A DNA stretch of 64,000 nt from Nocardia australiensis (GTDB lineage Bacteria; Actinomycetota; Actinomycetes; Mycobacteriales; Mycobacteriaceae): positions 2,170,001 to 2,234,000 of the forward strand of contig NZ_JAJFZM010000001.1 in NCBI RefSeq assembly GCF_020733705.1. Reading direction: 5' to 3'. The notes under the pieces were generated by a model. That model was not told the origin of the DNA, ran no database searches, and was given only the letters and a program-made list of their open reading frames with translations. Shown here piece by piece: positions 17,550 to 27,030 of this stretch (the stretch's first letter is position 1; every line of letters starts with the position of its first letter). The position numbers and the translations under genes were made by a program.

Positions 17550-18119
17550 TCAGTTCGATGCCGGGGACCCAGCGGGGTGAGCGTCAGGCCCGGAGGCGGC
17601 AGCTTGCGTGACCATGGAGGGCCCACGAACACCGCGATTAGATCCGGTCCGGCGAAACCGGGCTACCAGGGGATAGATCTGGCAACCCAGGCAGATCCCG
17701 AACGCCGCGTTCAGGAACGCCGCGAACAGGGCGAAGCCGGCGAACACCGCGCCGACGACGGTGGAGCCGGCCAGGAAACCCAGCAGGCTGACGGCACTGA
17801 AGACCAGGCCGAGTAATTGGGCGAACCGCAGCGGTGCCACGGGTTCGGTTTCGGTCGGCGGGCCGACGCGCGGTGCGACGAGCATGGCGTAGATCCGACC
17901 GTAGGGGCTGCGCCGTGGACCGGTGGCGGCGCCGATCGCGAAGACCACCGCTTGAATGGCGATCAGCACGGTGGCGGCCGCGGTGGAGACAGCGGCAAGG
18001 ATCAGCACGACGACGAGGACAGCGCTGGTGATCCACGCGGCGAAGCGAGGTCCGCGGACGTCCACGTAGTTGGACGCGGTGGCTCGTCCGAAGGCAGTGC
18101 TACTGGTTTCGGGTGGCAT
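17550..18119 (-). CDS. DUF4395 family integral membrane protein
   Basis: 189 aa with four predicted membrane spans (about residues 28-46, 50-66, 104-122, 124-145) and a CLGCQIYPL motif after the last. Function not established; the conserved CxxC next to sulfurtransferase and thioredoxin genes suggests thiol or sulfur transfer at the membrane (inference). First structural gene after the cysteine-rich leader, 125 bp downstream of the leader stop. Confidence 0.85.
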   Translation of the reverse strand: MPPETSSTAFGRATASNYVDVRGPRFAAWITSAVLVVVLILAAVSTAAATVLIAIQAVVFAIGAATGPRRSPYGRIYAMLVAPRVGPPTETEPVAPLRFAQLLGLVFSAVSLLGFLAGSTVVGAVFAGFALFAAFLNAAFGICLGCQIYPLVARFRRTGSNRGVRGPSMVTQAAASGPDAHPAGSPASN

Positions 18120-18243
18120 TGTGTGTACTCCTGCGCTGAATGGCTCTATCGGCTGGAAAATTGCCAGTTCGCCGGGGGATCAACATGATCACTCGCACGG
18201 CGGACATTAGGTCGGCGTCAGGAAATCTGGAACGACCGACCGG

Positions 18244-18309
18244 TCAGCGGCACAGGCAGCAACAACCACCGAGGCGACACAGATCAACTGTGCGGCGTCG
18301 GGTGAGCAT
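18244..18309 (-). CDS. Cysteine-rich leader peptide (cysteine-responsive attenuator)
   Basis: 21-codon ORF beginning MLTRRRTVDLCRLGG, followed by three consecutive cysteines and one more; five Cys in total (residues 11, 16, 17, 18, 20). The RRR-x3-DLCR core matches the leader peptides found before actinobacterial sulfur genes. In M. smegmatis a poly-cysteine ORF ahead of the homologous genes controls them by ribosome stalling when cysteine is low (established knowledge). Here it precedes DUF4395-cysA2-sseC on the same strand, so the same role is inferred. Ribosome-binding site weak. Confidence 0.75.
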   Translation of the reverse strand: MLTRRRTVDLCRLGGCCCLCR

Positions 18310-18412
18310 CAGCTCATGGTTGGAATACACGAGAGGCAGTTTACCCGGTTTGGCCGGGGAATTGGACCTCGGGTTCGTCGCACTGGCTATAAGGCCTCGT
18401 GAATCGAGGTTT

Positions 18413-18850
18413 TTACACCGTCAGTGGTTCCACTGCGGTACGCAGATCGGTGGACTTGGGGACGCCGGAAATCCGGAATCGCTCCCTGCCCTCGATGTCG
18501 AAGACGAACGTGGTCGGCAGCGAGAGCACGTTCAACTCTTTGGCCAGCGCGGGCTCGGCATCGATATCGACCTCGATGTCCAGCGGCGGGTTCGGCGAAT
18601 CCGCCAGTTCGACGGCCACCCCGGAAACAACTCGCCGCACCGCGGCGCACGGGCCGCACCAGTCCGCCGAGAAATGCAGGACGGCGGGACCCGAACCGGT
18701 CATGCCCGCGGCAGCGAGTAGATCGGCTCGCGCGGACTCGGTCGGTTCGGTGACAGTGGCGGCGCGCAGCTTTCCGTCCCGGCGGCGCAGCAGTGAGCCG
18801 ACCGCGAGCGCGGCGAGCACGATCAGCACCAGGATTGTGATTTCGATCAT
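18413..18850 (-). CDS. thiX: Membrane-anchored thioredoxin-fold protein (ThiX)
   Basis: 145 aa: an N-terminal membrane span (residues 3-20), then a thioredoxin domain with active site WCGPC (Cys65, Cys68) and the cis-Pro loop LPTTF. Probably a reductase for oxidised protein or low-molecular thiols. It starts 5 bp after the lmeA stop, so both share a transcript; the gene order matches Rv0817c-Rv0816c. The sulfur genes downstream have their own leader, so they may have a separate promoter. Confidence 0.88.
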   Translation of the reverse strand: MIEITILVLIVLAALAVGSLLRRRDGKLRAATVTEPTESARADLLAAAGMTGSGPAVLHFSADWCGPCAAVRRVVSGVAVELADSPNPPLDIEVDIDAEPALAKELNVLSLPTTFVFDIEGRERFRISGVPKSTDLRTAVEPLTV

Positions 18851-18855
18851 GGTCG

Positions 18856-19662
18856 CTACAATCGGTCGAGGTCGATGGTCACGTTCTCGCCCTTCCCTTC
18901 AACCACGATCTGCCCGCCCTGCGCGTAGACCTTGGTGGGTCGCAGGCCGAACGGCAGTTCCTTGGTATCGATTGTCCGCGTGAATTGGGCGAGCACCGCG
19001 GGGCGGTCGGCTTCCGGGACGAATACGGTCGGGGTGGTTTCGGTCCCGGTGCCGAGGTAGAAACCCGTCGCGACGATTCGGACCTGGTCGCCATCGACCA
19101 ACAGATCCGCCTGCACGCTCACCTTGTCACCGCCGAGCGGCGCACCGGCCACCGTGGACGCGACCGGCGTCCCTGGCAGGGTGCCGGTGAGAACCAGCAG
19201 GCCGGCGGTCGTCATCCCGGATCCGCCCGAGCCACCCGAACCGTCGGACTTATCGGCGGGACGCGAATGCACTTGCAGGTCGGGGACATTGAAGAGTCTG
19301 CCCAGTTCGGTGGGCTCGAGGCGCATCCGTCCCTCGACGCGTTCCACCGGAACCCGCCGCACACTGCCGTCCACCAGATCATGCAGCGGCAGGTGCACCC
19401 CGGTCAGTGCCGCTTCGGTGGATACCTCACCGGGGATGTCCGGACGCATGACGCGTGCGCGGATATCGACACTCTGGAAACGGCCGTCGACGGCCTGGCC
19501 GAAGAAGGGGAAGCCGTGGATGGTGACCTCGGGATCGGCGATGAGATCGGCGCCGACCCGCAGTGCGCGCGAAACCCGATACTCGGAATAGGCGGCGGCG
19601 CCGAAGTCGATAATCACCGCCAGACCCGCCAGGCACAGCAGTCCGATGATCAGCTTGCGCAT
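18856..19662 (-). CDS. lmeA: LmeA family phospholipid-binding protein (DUF2993)
   Basis: Periplasmic lipid-binding protein; the M. tuberculosis/M. smegmatis homologue Rv0817c/LmeA is needed for mature lipomannan/lipoarabinomannan mannan chains. 268 aa with an N-terminal signal anchor (residues 3-25) and the DUF2993 fold (GFPFFGQAVDGRFQSVDIRA). A glycine/serine linker near residue 150 (DGSGGSGGSG) is a local insert. First gene of the leftward lmeA-thiX unit, divergent from glnR. Confidence 0.87.
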   Translation of the reverse strand: MRKLIIGLLCLAGLAVIIDFGAAAYSEYRVSRALRVGADLIADPEVTIHGFPFFGQAVDGRFQSVDIRARVMRPDIPGEVSTEAALTGVHLPLHDLVDGSVRRVPVERVEGRMRLEPTELGRLFNVPDLQVHSRPADKSDGSGGSGGSGMTTAGLLVLTGTLPGTPVASTVAGAPLGGDKVSVQADLLVDGDQVRIVATGFYLGTGTETTPTVFVPEADRPAVLAQFTRTIDTKELPFGLRPTKVYAQGGQIVVEGKGENVTIDLDRL

Positions 19663-19957
19663 GCTAGCCAGCCTCTCCGCGTCTTGTGCCGGTCATGGGC
19701 GCCGCGAACGCTGCATCGCGGGCCGGCGGTCGAGTATGTGGCCGGATTCTGGGCGTACCCGGTGAACTACCCATGTGCGCACGATATCGGGTGTCGCGTT
19801 GCGGGCTGATTCGTGTCTACCAGAGTGGCATGGACACCCGGAACGCATGGTCATCGGCGTTGACGCGCTAATGTTGCACTCGACTACCTGTGATTAGCGA
19901 CGTGGCTTCGGTGGTGAAGCTGTTGCCGTCGGCGCTACGAGATAGGAGGAGGGGCTT
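19663..19957. other. Divergent promoter region lmeA / glnR
   Basis: 295 bases between two divergently transcribed genes. No coding frame is convincing, and no clear operator repeat was found. It should contain both promoters. Confidence 0.4.
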
Positions 19958-20722
19958 GTGGAGCTGCTCCTGTTGACCTCCGACTCCAACCCAGAGTCGG
20001 TATTGCCTTCGCTCGCACTGCTAGCGCATAACGTGCGTCCGGCACCGACCGAGGTAGCGTCCCTGCTCGAAGCGGGCACCGCGGATGTAGCACTTGTCGA
20101 CGCGCGCACCGATCTGGCCGCCGCGCGCGGTCTGTGCCGACTGCTCGGTAGCACCGGTTCGTCGGTGCCCGTTGTCGCCGTACTCACCGAGGGGGGCCTG
20201 GTGGCAGTGAACGCCGATTGGGGCGTCGACGACATACTGCTGCCCGGCACCGGTCCGGCCGAGCTCGACGCCAGGTTGCGGCTGCTGGTCGGACGCAACG
20301 GCGGGGTGGCCAGCCCGGAGAGCAGCGGCAAGATTACCCTCGGCGAATTGGTGATCGATGAGGGCACCTATACCGCGCGTTTGCGCGGTCGCCCGCTCGA
20401 TCTCACCTATAAGGAATTCGAGCTGCTCAAGTACCTCGCGCAGCACGCGGGCCGGGTGTTCACCCGGGCGCAGCTGTTGCAGGAGGTGTGGGGATACGAC
20501 TTCTTCGGTGGCACCCGCACGGTCGACGTGCACGTGCGCCGGCTGCGCGCCAAGCTCGGCAGTGAATACGAATCGCTGATCGGTACCGTGCGCAATGTCG
20601 GATATAAGGCGGTGCGCCCGTCGCGGTCGTCGGCCAAAGGCGAGCCGGTCCCGGTCCTCGAGAGCGACACCGAGGGCACCGATGATGCTCCGCTCGAACC
20701 TGTTAACGGGTCCTTGCCGTGA
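19958..20722 (+). CDS. glnR: Orphan OmpR-family nitrogen regulator GlnR
   Basis: Actinobacterial global regulator of nitrogen genes. The N-terminal receiver-like domain begins [19 protein letters not shown] and keeps the aspartate in LVDARTD but lacks other phosphorylation residues, as usual for GlnR. The C-terminal winged helix (about 120-225) has [40 protein letters not shown] and [11 protein letters not shown] 25-residue acidic tail follows. GTG start with AGGAGG 10 bp upstream. Synteny with Rv0818 supports the name. Confidence 0.93.
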   Translation: MELLLLTSDSNPESVLPSLALLAHNVRPAPTEVASLLEAGTADVALVDARTDLAAARGLCRLLGSTGSSVPVVAVLTEGGLVAVNADWGVDDILLPGTGPAELDARLRLLVGRNGGVASPESSGKITLGELVIDEGTYTARLRGRPLDLTYKEFELLKYLAQHAGRVFTRAQLLQEVWGYDFFGGTRTVDVHVRRLRAKLGSEYESLIGTVRNVGYKAVRPSRSSAKGEPVPVLESDTEGTDDAPLEPVNGSLP

Positions 20723-20845
20723 GCTGAGCCGTGCCCGGTGGCCGAACCGCTGTGGCAGCGGCCGCAATCGGGCCGGAATGCCCAGAGTCGCTGTGGCGTT
20801 CGCCGCAATGACACCGAAGCCGCAACCGTGGGAGGTCCGCGTCCG

Positions 20846-21754
20846 ATGACCGAGGCGACAGAGCACTGGATAGAGCAAGTCGATGCGAACACGGCGCGAA
20901 CGGTGCGCGCGTTGCTCGAACGTGCCACCGCCGCCGACGACGTCGCGCCGGTTTCCGAGCAGGCCGTGCTCTCGTTGACCAGCGCCGGTGCGGCCCGCCA
21001 TCTGCTCGTGCGCGATGACGATGCGGTCGCCGGGTACGCGAATCTTGTTCCCGCGCACGGTGAACATCCCGCGATGGCCGAGGTCGCGGTCGATCCGGCG
21101 GCCAGGGGCCATGGCATCGGCACGCGACTGGTGGCTGCCGCGCTCGCCGAGGGGGGCGCCGGAACCCGGGTGTGGGCGCATGGAAATCGACCGCCCGCGC
21201 AGGCTGTCGCGGCACGTCTCGACCTGGTGACAGCGCGCGAGTTGTGGCAGATGCGTCGCGCTCTGGCAACACCCGAGCTACCGGAACTGTCCGTCCCGGC
21301 CGGGATCGTGCTGCGCACCTATTCGGGTCCGGATGACGACGCGGAGTTGTTGCGGGTCAATAGCGCGGCTTTCGCCTGGCATCCGGAACAGGGCGCCTGG
21401 ACCGAGCGCGATATCGCGGCCCGCCGCGACGAGCCGTGGTTCGATCCGCAGGGCCTGTACTTCGCGGCCGATGCCGCCGATCCCGGCCACCTACTCGGAT
21501 TCCACTGGACCAAGGTGCATTACGACGAGGATCCGATGGTCGGTGAGGTCTATGTGGTCGGTATCGACCCGGCGGCGCAGGGGCGCGGGCTCGGTCGGTT
21601 GCTCACCCTCGCCGGACTGCGTTACCTGCGTGAACGCGAGCTTGCCGAGGTTTTGCTCTACACCGAGGCCGACAACACCGCGGCAGTTCACACTTACACC
21701 CGGCTCGGCTTTGCCGCTGCGCACATCGATGTCGCTTACGCGCCGCGAGACTGA
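20846..21754 (+). CDS. mshD: Mycothiol synthase (MshD)
   Basis: Acetylates the cysteine amine of Cys-GlcN-Ins with acetyl-CoA, the last step of mycothiol synthesis. Two GNAT domains in tandem: the first has VDPAARGHGIGTRLV, the second has VGIDPAAQGRGLGRLLT and the substrate strand EVLLYTEADN. 302 aa from the ATG at 20846, which has GGGAGG upstream; a longer reading from 20738 is less likely. Position matches Rv0819. Mycothiol confirms an actinobacterial host. Confidence 0.93.
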   Translation: MTEATEHWIEQVDANTARTVRALLERATAADDVAPVSEQAVLSLTSAGAARHLLVRDDDAVAGYANLVPAHGEHPAMAEVAVDPAARGHGIGTRLVAAALAEGGAGTRVWAHGNRPPAQAVAARLDLVTARELWQMRRALATPELPELSVPAGIVLRTYSGPDDDAELLRVNSAAFAWHPEQGAWTERDIAARRDEPWFDPQGLYFAADAADPGHLLGFHWTKVHYDEDPMVGEVYVVGIDPAAQGRGLGRLLTLAGLRYLRERELAEVLLYTEADNTAAVHTYTRLGFAAAHIDVAYAPRD

Positions 21755-21832
21755 ATAGCCGGGGCCATCTCAGGGTTAGCTGAGTAGCACTGGGGCAAAT
21801 GTCACATATGCCGGGCTTATTCGCGCCGGGCT

Positions 21833-21872
21833 GTTCACTCCCCGTTCACCCAGCTCGGTCCAACTGTCAACC
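21833..21872 (+). promoter_or_regulatory. PHO-box-like direct repeats upstream of pstS
   Basis: GTTCACTC (21833) and GTTCACCC (21844) are exactly 11 bp apart, and a related GTCAACC begins at 21866, three 11-bp steps from the first. This spacing and sequence match PHO boxes bound by PhoP in streptomycetes and by RegX3-type regulators in mycobacteria. A -10-like TACGTT lies at 21892. Phosphate-starvation induction of the pst operon is inferred. Confidence 0.65.
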
Positions 21873-22001
21873 GTGCGACTCTACGTTACTTACGGGCGGC
21901 ACAGTTGCCGCCTGGTGCGCAGGTTCCCCGCGAACGGCACCACGAAACCCGCCCGGGCCGGTGAGGGACCGGGCGTGTCGAACGCGATTCCCGGAGGAAT
22001 A

Positions 22002-23114
22002 GTGAACTTCAAGCGCAGCAGCGCCCTCGTCGGCGTGCTAGCCGTCGGCACCATGACTCTCGCCGCATGTGGCAGTGACGACAACTCCTCGACCATCGGT
22101 GCGACCGGCGCGAGCGTCGATGTCGCCTGTGGTGGCAAGCAGGCCCTCAAGGCCAGCGGTTCGTCGGCGCAGAAGAACGCCATGGAGCGCTTCATCGCCG
22201 CCTACGAGGCGAACTGTAGTGGCGACACCCTGAACTACACTTCCAGCGGTTCGGGTGCGGGTGTCAACGAATTCATCGGTGGTCAAACCGATTTCGCTGG
22301 CTCCGACTCGCCGCTGAGCGCCTCGAAGCAGGAGCCGGCCAAGGCTCAGGAGCGCTGCGGCGCCCCGGCGTGGAACCTGCCGACCGTCTTCGGCCCGATC
22401 GCCGTGACCTACAACATCGACGGCGTCACCGACCTCGTCCTCGACGGCCCGACCGCCGCCAAGGTCTTCAACGGCACCATCACCACCTGGGACGCCCCGG
22501 AGATCAAGGCGCTGAACCCGAACGCCAAGCTGCCCTCGGACAAGATCTCGGTGATCTTCCGCAGCGACGAGTCGGGCACCACCGACAACTTTCAGCTCTA
22601 CCTCGACGGCGCCTCCGACGGTGCCTGGGGCAAGGGCGCGGGCAAGGTCTTCGCAGGCGGTGTCGGCGAGGGCGCCAAGGGCAACGAGGGCACCTCGGCC
22701 GCTATCAAGAGCACCAAGAACTCGATCACCTATAACGAGTGGTCCTTCGCCAAGTCGCAGGACCTGTCGATCGCCCAGATCATCACCTCGGCGGGCAAGG
22801 ACCCGGTCCAGCTGAACGCCACCTCCGCCGGCAAGGCCATCGACGGCGTGAAGATCAAGGGCGAGGGTAACGACCTGGTGCTCGACACCTCCTCGTTCTA
22901 CAAGCCGACCACCGCGGGCGCCTACCCGATCATGCTGGCCACCTACGAGGTCGTGTGCTCGAAGTACAGCGACGCCGACACCGCCAAGGCCGTCAAGGCG
23001 TTCCTGACCTCGGCGACCAGCAACGGCCAGCAGGGTCTCGACGAAGCCGGTTACGTCCCGATTCCGGAGCAGTTCAAGACTAAGCTGACCGCCGCGATCA
23101 ACGCCATCTCCTGA
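22002..23114 (+). CDS. pstS: Phosphate ABC transporter, substrate-binding lipoprotein
   Basis: Captures inorganic phosphate outside the membrane for PstCAB. 370 aa: signal peptide with lipobox LAAC (Cys25), then a periplasmic-binding fold with the phosphate-binding loops [28 protein letters not shown] and [11 protein letters not shown]. The GTG at 22002 is fixed by GGAGG 6 bases upstream; the frame is open further 5' but that part overlaps the promoter. First gene of pstSCAB. Confidence 0.96.
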   Translation: MNFKRSSALVGVLAVGTMTLAACGSDDNSSTIGATGASVDVACGGKQALKASGSSAQKNAMERFIAAYEANCSGDTLNYTSSGSGAGVNEFIGGQTDFAGSDSPLSASKQEPAKAQERCGAPAWNLPTVFGPIAVTYNIDGVTDLVLDGPTAAKVFNGTITTWDAPEIKALNPNAKLPSDKISVIFRSDESGTTDNFQLYLDGASDGAWGKGAGKVFAGGVGEGAKGNEGTSAAIKSTKNSITYNEWSFAKSQDLSIAQIITSAGKDPVQLNATSAGKAIDGVKIKGEGNDLVLDTSSFYKPTTAGAYPIMLATYEVVCSKYSDADTAKAVKAFLTSATSNGQQGLDEAGYVPIPEQFKTKLTAAINAIS

Positions 23115-23124
23115 TCGCACTGCC

Positions 23125-24174
23125 ATGACCGTGCACCCTGAGGTGACCGCCGCGGGCTCGTCGGACTCGACGGGCCCGTCGGCGGCTGGAGATACTTTCC
23201 TTATGCCGAGTGAACCGAGCACCGAACCTGCCAAGAAGGTTCGTCCTGGCCACAACAACCGGGCCGAGACCATCTTCCGGTCGCTTGCGACCGCGGCCGG
23301 TGCGACTATCGTCGCCGCCATCGCGCTGATCGCAGCGTTCCTGCTGATTCGCGCGGTCCCCTCGGTCATGGCGAACGAGGCGAACTTCATCACCAGTACC
23401 GAATTCAACACCAGCAATGCCGACCACCTTCGGTTCGGCATCCGCGACCTTTTCATGGTGACGGTGCTGAGTTCGATTCTCGCGCTGGTGATCGCGGTGC
23501 CGATCGGTGTCGGTATCGCGCTGTTCCTGACCCACTACTCGCCGAAGGCGATGGCGCGTCCGTTCGCGATGCTCGTCGACCTGCTCGCCGCGGTGCCGTC
23601 GATCGTTTTCGGCCTGTGGGGTTTCCTGGTGCTCGCACCGAAATTGGAGCCGGCGGAGAAGTTCCTGAACACCAAGCTCGGCTGGTTGTTCCTGTTCTCC
23701 GATGGCAATGTGTCGATCTCCGGTGGCGGCACGATCTTCACCGCGGGCGTCGTGCTCGCGGTGATGATCCTGCCGATCATCACCTCGGTCTCGCGTGAGG
23801 TATTCAACCTCACGCCCGCCGCGCACATCGAGGCCGCCCACGCGCTCGGCGCCACGAAGTGGGAGATGGTGCGGATGACGGTGCTGCCCTTCGGGCGCAG
23901 CGGTGTGATCGCCGGGTCCATGCTCGGCCTCGGTCGCGCACTCGGTGAGACGATCGCGGTGCTGGTCGTGCTGCGGACCTCGGCGCAGGCGGGCGGCTGG
24001 TCGCTGTTCGACGGCGGCTACACCTTCGCATCCAAGATCGCCTCCGCCGCTTCGGAATTCAGCTCGCCGCTGCCGACCGGCGCCTATATCGCGGCTGGTT
24101 TCGTGCTGTTCGCGCTGACCTTCATCGTCAACGCGCTGGCACGGCTTGCGGCCGGCGGAAGGGTGAACGGCTGA
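23125..24174 (+). CDS. pstC: Phosphate ABC transporter permease PstC
   Basis: Integral membrane channel half, 349 aa. Six membrane spans after a hydrophilic N-terminus of about 45 residues (an ATG at 23203 could be the start instead). The ABC permease EAA loop reads [21 protein letters not shown]. It starts 10 bp after pstS and its stop overlaps the pstA start (TGATG), so the two permeases are translationally coupled. Confidence 0.95.
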   Translation: MTVHPEVTAAGSSDSTGPSAAGDTFLMPSEPSTEPAKKVRPGHNNRAETIFRSLATAAGATIVAAIALIAAFLLIRAVPSVMANEANFITSTEFNTSNADHLRFGIRDLFMVTVLSSILALVIAVPIGVGIALFLTHYSPKAMARPFAMLVDLLAAVPSIVFGLWGFLVLAPKLEPAEKFLNTKLGWLFLFSDGNVSISGGGTIFTAGVVLAVMILPIITSVSREVFNLTPAAHIEAAHALGATKWEMVRMTVLPFGRSGVIAGSMLGLGRALGETIAVLVVLRTSAQAGGWSLFDGGYTFASKIASAASEFSSPLPTGAYIAAGFVLFALTFIVNALARLAAGGRVNG

Positions 24175-25073
24175 TGACCACCACGCTGGACAAGCCCATC
24201 AAGGCTCCGACCTTTCGGCATGTGAGTACCGGCCGCCGGATCCGCAACAACATCGCCACTGGCACGGTGTGGGTGTGCTTCGCGATCGCGCTGATCCCAC
24301 TGGTATGGGTGCTGATCATGGTGGTCAGCAAGGGCTTCGACTCGATCGCCTCACTGGACTGGTGGCAGAAGTCGCAGAAGGGCATCCTGCCGGACCAGAC
24401 CGGCGGCGGTGTGTATCACGCGATCTACGGCACCATCGTGCAGACGGCCATCGCCGCGATCATCGCGGTACCGCTGGGCATCATGGCCGCCATCTACCTG
24501 GTCGAATACGGTCGCGGCTTGCTGGCCAAGACCACGACATTCATGGTGGACATCCTCGCGGGTGTGCCGTCCATCGTCGCGGCCCTGTTCATCTTCACGC
24601 TATGGATCGCCACCCTCGGCTTCCCACAGAGTTCCTTCGCGGTGTCGCTGGCGTTGGTGTTGTTGATGCTGCCCGTGGTGGTTCGCAGCTGCGAGGAAAT
24701 GCTGAAACTGGTTCCGGACGAACTGCGTGAGGCGTCGTACGCGCTCGGCATCCCGAAATGGAAGACGATCGTGCGTATCGTCGTGCCGACGGCGGCGCCC
24801 GGCATGGTCAGCGGCATCCTGCTTTCGCTGGCGCGAGTGATGGGCGAGACCGCGCCGGTGCTGGTGCTGGTCGGCTACAGCAAGTCGATCAACACCAACC
24901 TCTTCGACGGCAATATGGCCTCGCTGCCGTTGCTGATCTACCAAGAGCTGGCAAACCCGGAAGCGGCGGGCCGGGAACGGGTTTGGGGCGCGGCGCTGAC
25001 GCTGATCCTGCTGATCGCGCTGCTGTACGCAGTGGCGGCGGTCGTCAACAAACTGCTCACGCGGAATCGATAA
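24174..25073 (+). CDS. pstA: Phosphate ABC transporter permease PstA
   Basis: Second membrane channel half, 299 aa, six spans. EAA loop REASYALGIPKWKTIVRIVVP is present, as is GVPSIVAALFIFTLW. Overlaps pstC by 1 bp and is followed 18 bp later by pstB. Nothing unusual in its length or motifs. Confidence 0.95.
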   Translation: MTTTLDKPIKAPTFRHVSTGRRIRNNIATGTVWVCFAIALIPLVWVLIMVVSKGFDSIASLDWWQKSQKGILPDQTGGGVYHAIYGTIVQTAIAAIIAVPLGIMAAIYLVEYGRGLLAKTTTFMVDILAGVPSIVAALFIFTLWIATLGFPQSSFAVSLALVLLMLPVVVRSCEEMLKLVPDELREASYALGIPKWKTIVRIVVPTAAPGMVSGILLSLARVMGETAPVLVLVGYSKSINTNLFDGNMASLPLLIYQELANPEAAGRERVWGAALTLILLIALLYAVAAVVNKLLTRNR

Positions 25074-25091
25074 GAGCGAACGGATATTCGG

Positions 25092-25868
25092 ATGGCCAAG
25101 CGGATCGACGTCAAAGACCTGAACATCTATTACGGCAAATTCCATGCCGTCGCCGATGTCAAGCTATCGGTACTGCCGCACAGCGTGACCGCCTTCATCG
25201 GTCCGTCGGGTTGCGGCAAGTCCACGGTGCTGCGCTCGCTCAACCGCATGCATGAGGTGACCCCGAATGCCCGGGTCGAGGGCGCGGTGCTGCTCGACGG
25301 CGAGGACATCTACGGCTCGCAGGTCGACCCGGTGGGAGTGCGCCGCACCATCGGTATGGTGTTCCAACGTCCGAACCCGTTCCCCACCATGTCGATTCGC
25401 GACAATGTAGTGGCCGGGCTCAAACTGCAGGGCGTGCGCAACAAGCAGGAACTCGACGAGGTCGCCGAGCGCTCGCTGCGCGGCGCCAACCTGTGGAACG
25501 AGGTGAAGGACCGCCTCGACAAGCCAGGTGGCGGCCTCTCCGGCGGCCAGCAACAACGTCTGTGCATCGCCCGCGCCATCGCGGTATCGCCCGACGTGCT
25601 GCTGATGGACGAGCCATGTTCGGCGCTGGACCCGATCTCCACCCTGGCGATCGAGGACCTGATCACCGAGCTGAAGAAGGAATTCACCATCGTCATCGTC
25701 ACCCACAACATGCAGCAGGCCGCGCGCGTGAGTGACCAGACCGGCTTCTTCAACCTGGAAGCCCAGGGCAAGCCGGGCAAGCTGATCGAGATCGACGACA
25801 CCGAGAAGATCTTCTCCAACCCGGGGGAGAAGGCGACAGAAGACTACATCTCCGGTCGCTTCGGCTAG
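25092..25868 (+). CDS. pstB: Phosphate ABC transporter ATP-binding protein
   Basis: Cytoplasmic ATPase of the Pst system, 258 aa. Walker [11 protein letters not shown]-loop VFQRPNPFP (the PstB-specific form), signature LSGGQQQRL, Walker [14 protein letters not shown] and switch His VTHNM are all present. Last gene of the operon; a strong terminator lies 15 bp after the stop. Confidence 0.97.
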   Translation: MAKRIDVKDLNIYYGKFHAVADVKLSVLPHSVTAFIGPSGCGKSTVLRSLNRMHEVTPNARVEGAVLLDGEDIYGSQVDPVGVRRTIGMVFQRPNPFPTMSIRDNVVAGLKLQGVRNKQELDEVAERSLRGANLWNEVKDRLDKPGGGLSGGQQQRLCIARAIAVSPDVLLMDEPCSALDPISTLAIEDLITELKKEFTIVIVTHNMQQAARVSDQTGFFNLEAQGKPGKLIEIDDTEKIFSNPGEKATEDYISGRFG

Positions 25869-25883
25869 GTATTTCGGCTCGAC

Positions 25884-25912
25884 AAAAAGGCCCGCCATCT
25901 GGCGGGCCTTTT
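25884..25912 (+). terminator. Terminator of pstSCAB
   Basis: AAAAAGGCCCGCC / GGCGGGCCTTTT with an ATCT loop: a classic rho-independent terminator. The A-run opposite the T-run makes it bidirectional, but phoU ends farther away. Confidence 0.9.
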
Positions 25913-26040
25913 GTGTGAATACCTTGCATACCAGCTGATTTCGTCAGTTCGCGGGAATTCGAGCCCAGAGCGCATCTCCCCGGCCGCGCGGGCATCAATG
26001 GGCCCGCGCGGCACCGGCCGGTTGAACCGCCGGGAGGCGC

Positions 26041-26703
26041 TCAGGCCTCGGTGTCGGGGTCCGGCGGCAGCACGCCGGTGACCAGGAAGATGACCCGGCG
26101 GCCGATCTCGACGGCGTGGTCGGCGAAGCGCTCGTAGTAGCGGCCGAGCAGCGTCGCATCCACGGCGGCGGCGACGCCGTACTTCCAGTCGCGATCCATC
26201 AGCAGCGTGAACAGGTGACGGTGTAGATCGTCCATCGCCTCGTCGTCTTCGTTGAGCTGTGCGGCGCGCTCCGGGTCGCGCGTCTCGAGCACCTCCTTGG
26301 CGCCGGCGCCCATGTTTACCGCGATCCGGCCCATCTCGGCGAAGTAGCCGTTGACGGATTCCGGCAGCGCGTGGTTGGGATGGCGCCGCCTGGTGACCTT
26401 GGCCACGTGCAGGGCCAGCGCACCCATTCGATTCACGTCGGCGACGATTTGGATGGCGCTGACGACCTGTCGCAGGTCGCCCGCGACCGGAGCCTGCAGC
26501 GCGAGCAGCGCGAATGCCCGCTCCTCGGCGTCCTGGATCATTTCCGCGATCCGATCGTCTTCGCTGATCACCGACTCGGCAAGGGCGAGGTCGGCTTGGA
26601 GCAGTGACTGGGTGGCCCGATCCATGGCCGAACCCGCCAGACCGGCCATCTCGCCCAGCAGGTGGGCAAGATCGGCCATTTGCTCGTTGTAGATGACACG
26701 CAT
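26041..26703 (-). CDS. phoU: Phosphate-signalling regulator PhoU
   Basis: Couples PstSCAB activity to a SenX3/PhoR-type sensor kinase so the phosphate regulon is off in high phosphate. 220 aa, two three-helix PhoU repeats with metal-binding acidic motifs ([28 protein letters not shown]). ATG at 26703 (MRVIYNEQ) is preferred to a GTG four codons earlier. It is on the opposite strand from pst, as phoY2 is near phoT in M. tuberculosis. Confidence 0.94.
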   Translation of the reverse strand: MRVIYNEQMADLAHLLGEMAGLAGSAMDRATQSLLQADLALAESVISEDDRIAEMIQDAEERAFALLALQAPVAGDLRQVVSAIQIVADVNRMGALALHVAKVTRRRHPNHALPESVNGYFAEMGRIAVNMGAGAKEVLETRDPERAAQLNEDDEAMDDLHRHLFTLLMDRDWKYGVAAAVDATLLGRYYERFADHAVEIGRRVIFLVTGVLPPDPDTEA

Positions 26704-26802
26704 AAAACCAGACACTAGTTCCCAGTGCTGACCAAGTCACAAACGGCGGATGAATGACCGGTGCTGTCGGTTAGCGGCAGCATTGCCGCAGTTGAGAGCG
26801 GC

Positions 26803-27030
26803 CTACTTGCAGCTCCTGTCGCTGGCGTTCACGTGCTCGAGATCCGAGGGCAGTGTGACCGGTGTCGCACTCGCGGACGCGCTGACCGGTACCCCGGTGA
26901 TCGCATCGCCGACCGACGTCGGTGTGGTGATCGTGCCCCCGCGAAATCGGCACCGATCACCACCCCGATAATCTCGCCGAGATCGCTGGTCTGTTCCAAG
27001 AGCGGCAGTAGCGGGGACAATCGTGGCGAG
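26803..27030 (-). pseudogene. Decayed tandem copy of the 3' end of the LCP gene
   Basis: This 228-bp block repeats 27031-27258, which codes for the last ~76 residues of the LCP protein. A 32-bp stretch is identical in both, and the two stops lie exactly 228 bp apart. The copy still reads LLEQTSDLGEIIGVVIGADF, then a frameshift, then TITTPTSVGDAIT and SDLEHVN. It directly abuts the functional stop, so it is a tandem duplication now drifting as non-coding DNA. It probably cannot be translated. Confidence 0.8.

Noticed and set aside
18395-18414. CCTCG-TGAAT-CGAGG hairpin with T-run as a terminator
   Set aside because: The T-run is on the plus strand, where no gene precedes it; on the thiX strand it has no T-run, so it was not annotated.
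22038-23456. 472-codon open frame opposite pstS/pstC
   Set aside because: Covers a gene end and another gene start on the other strand and has no motif; third-position GC bias explains the openness.
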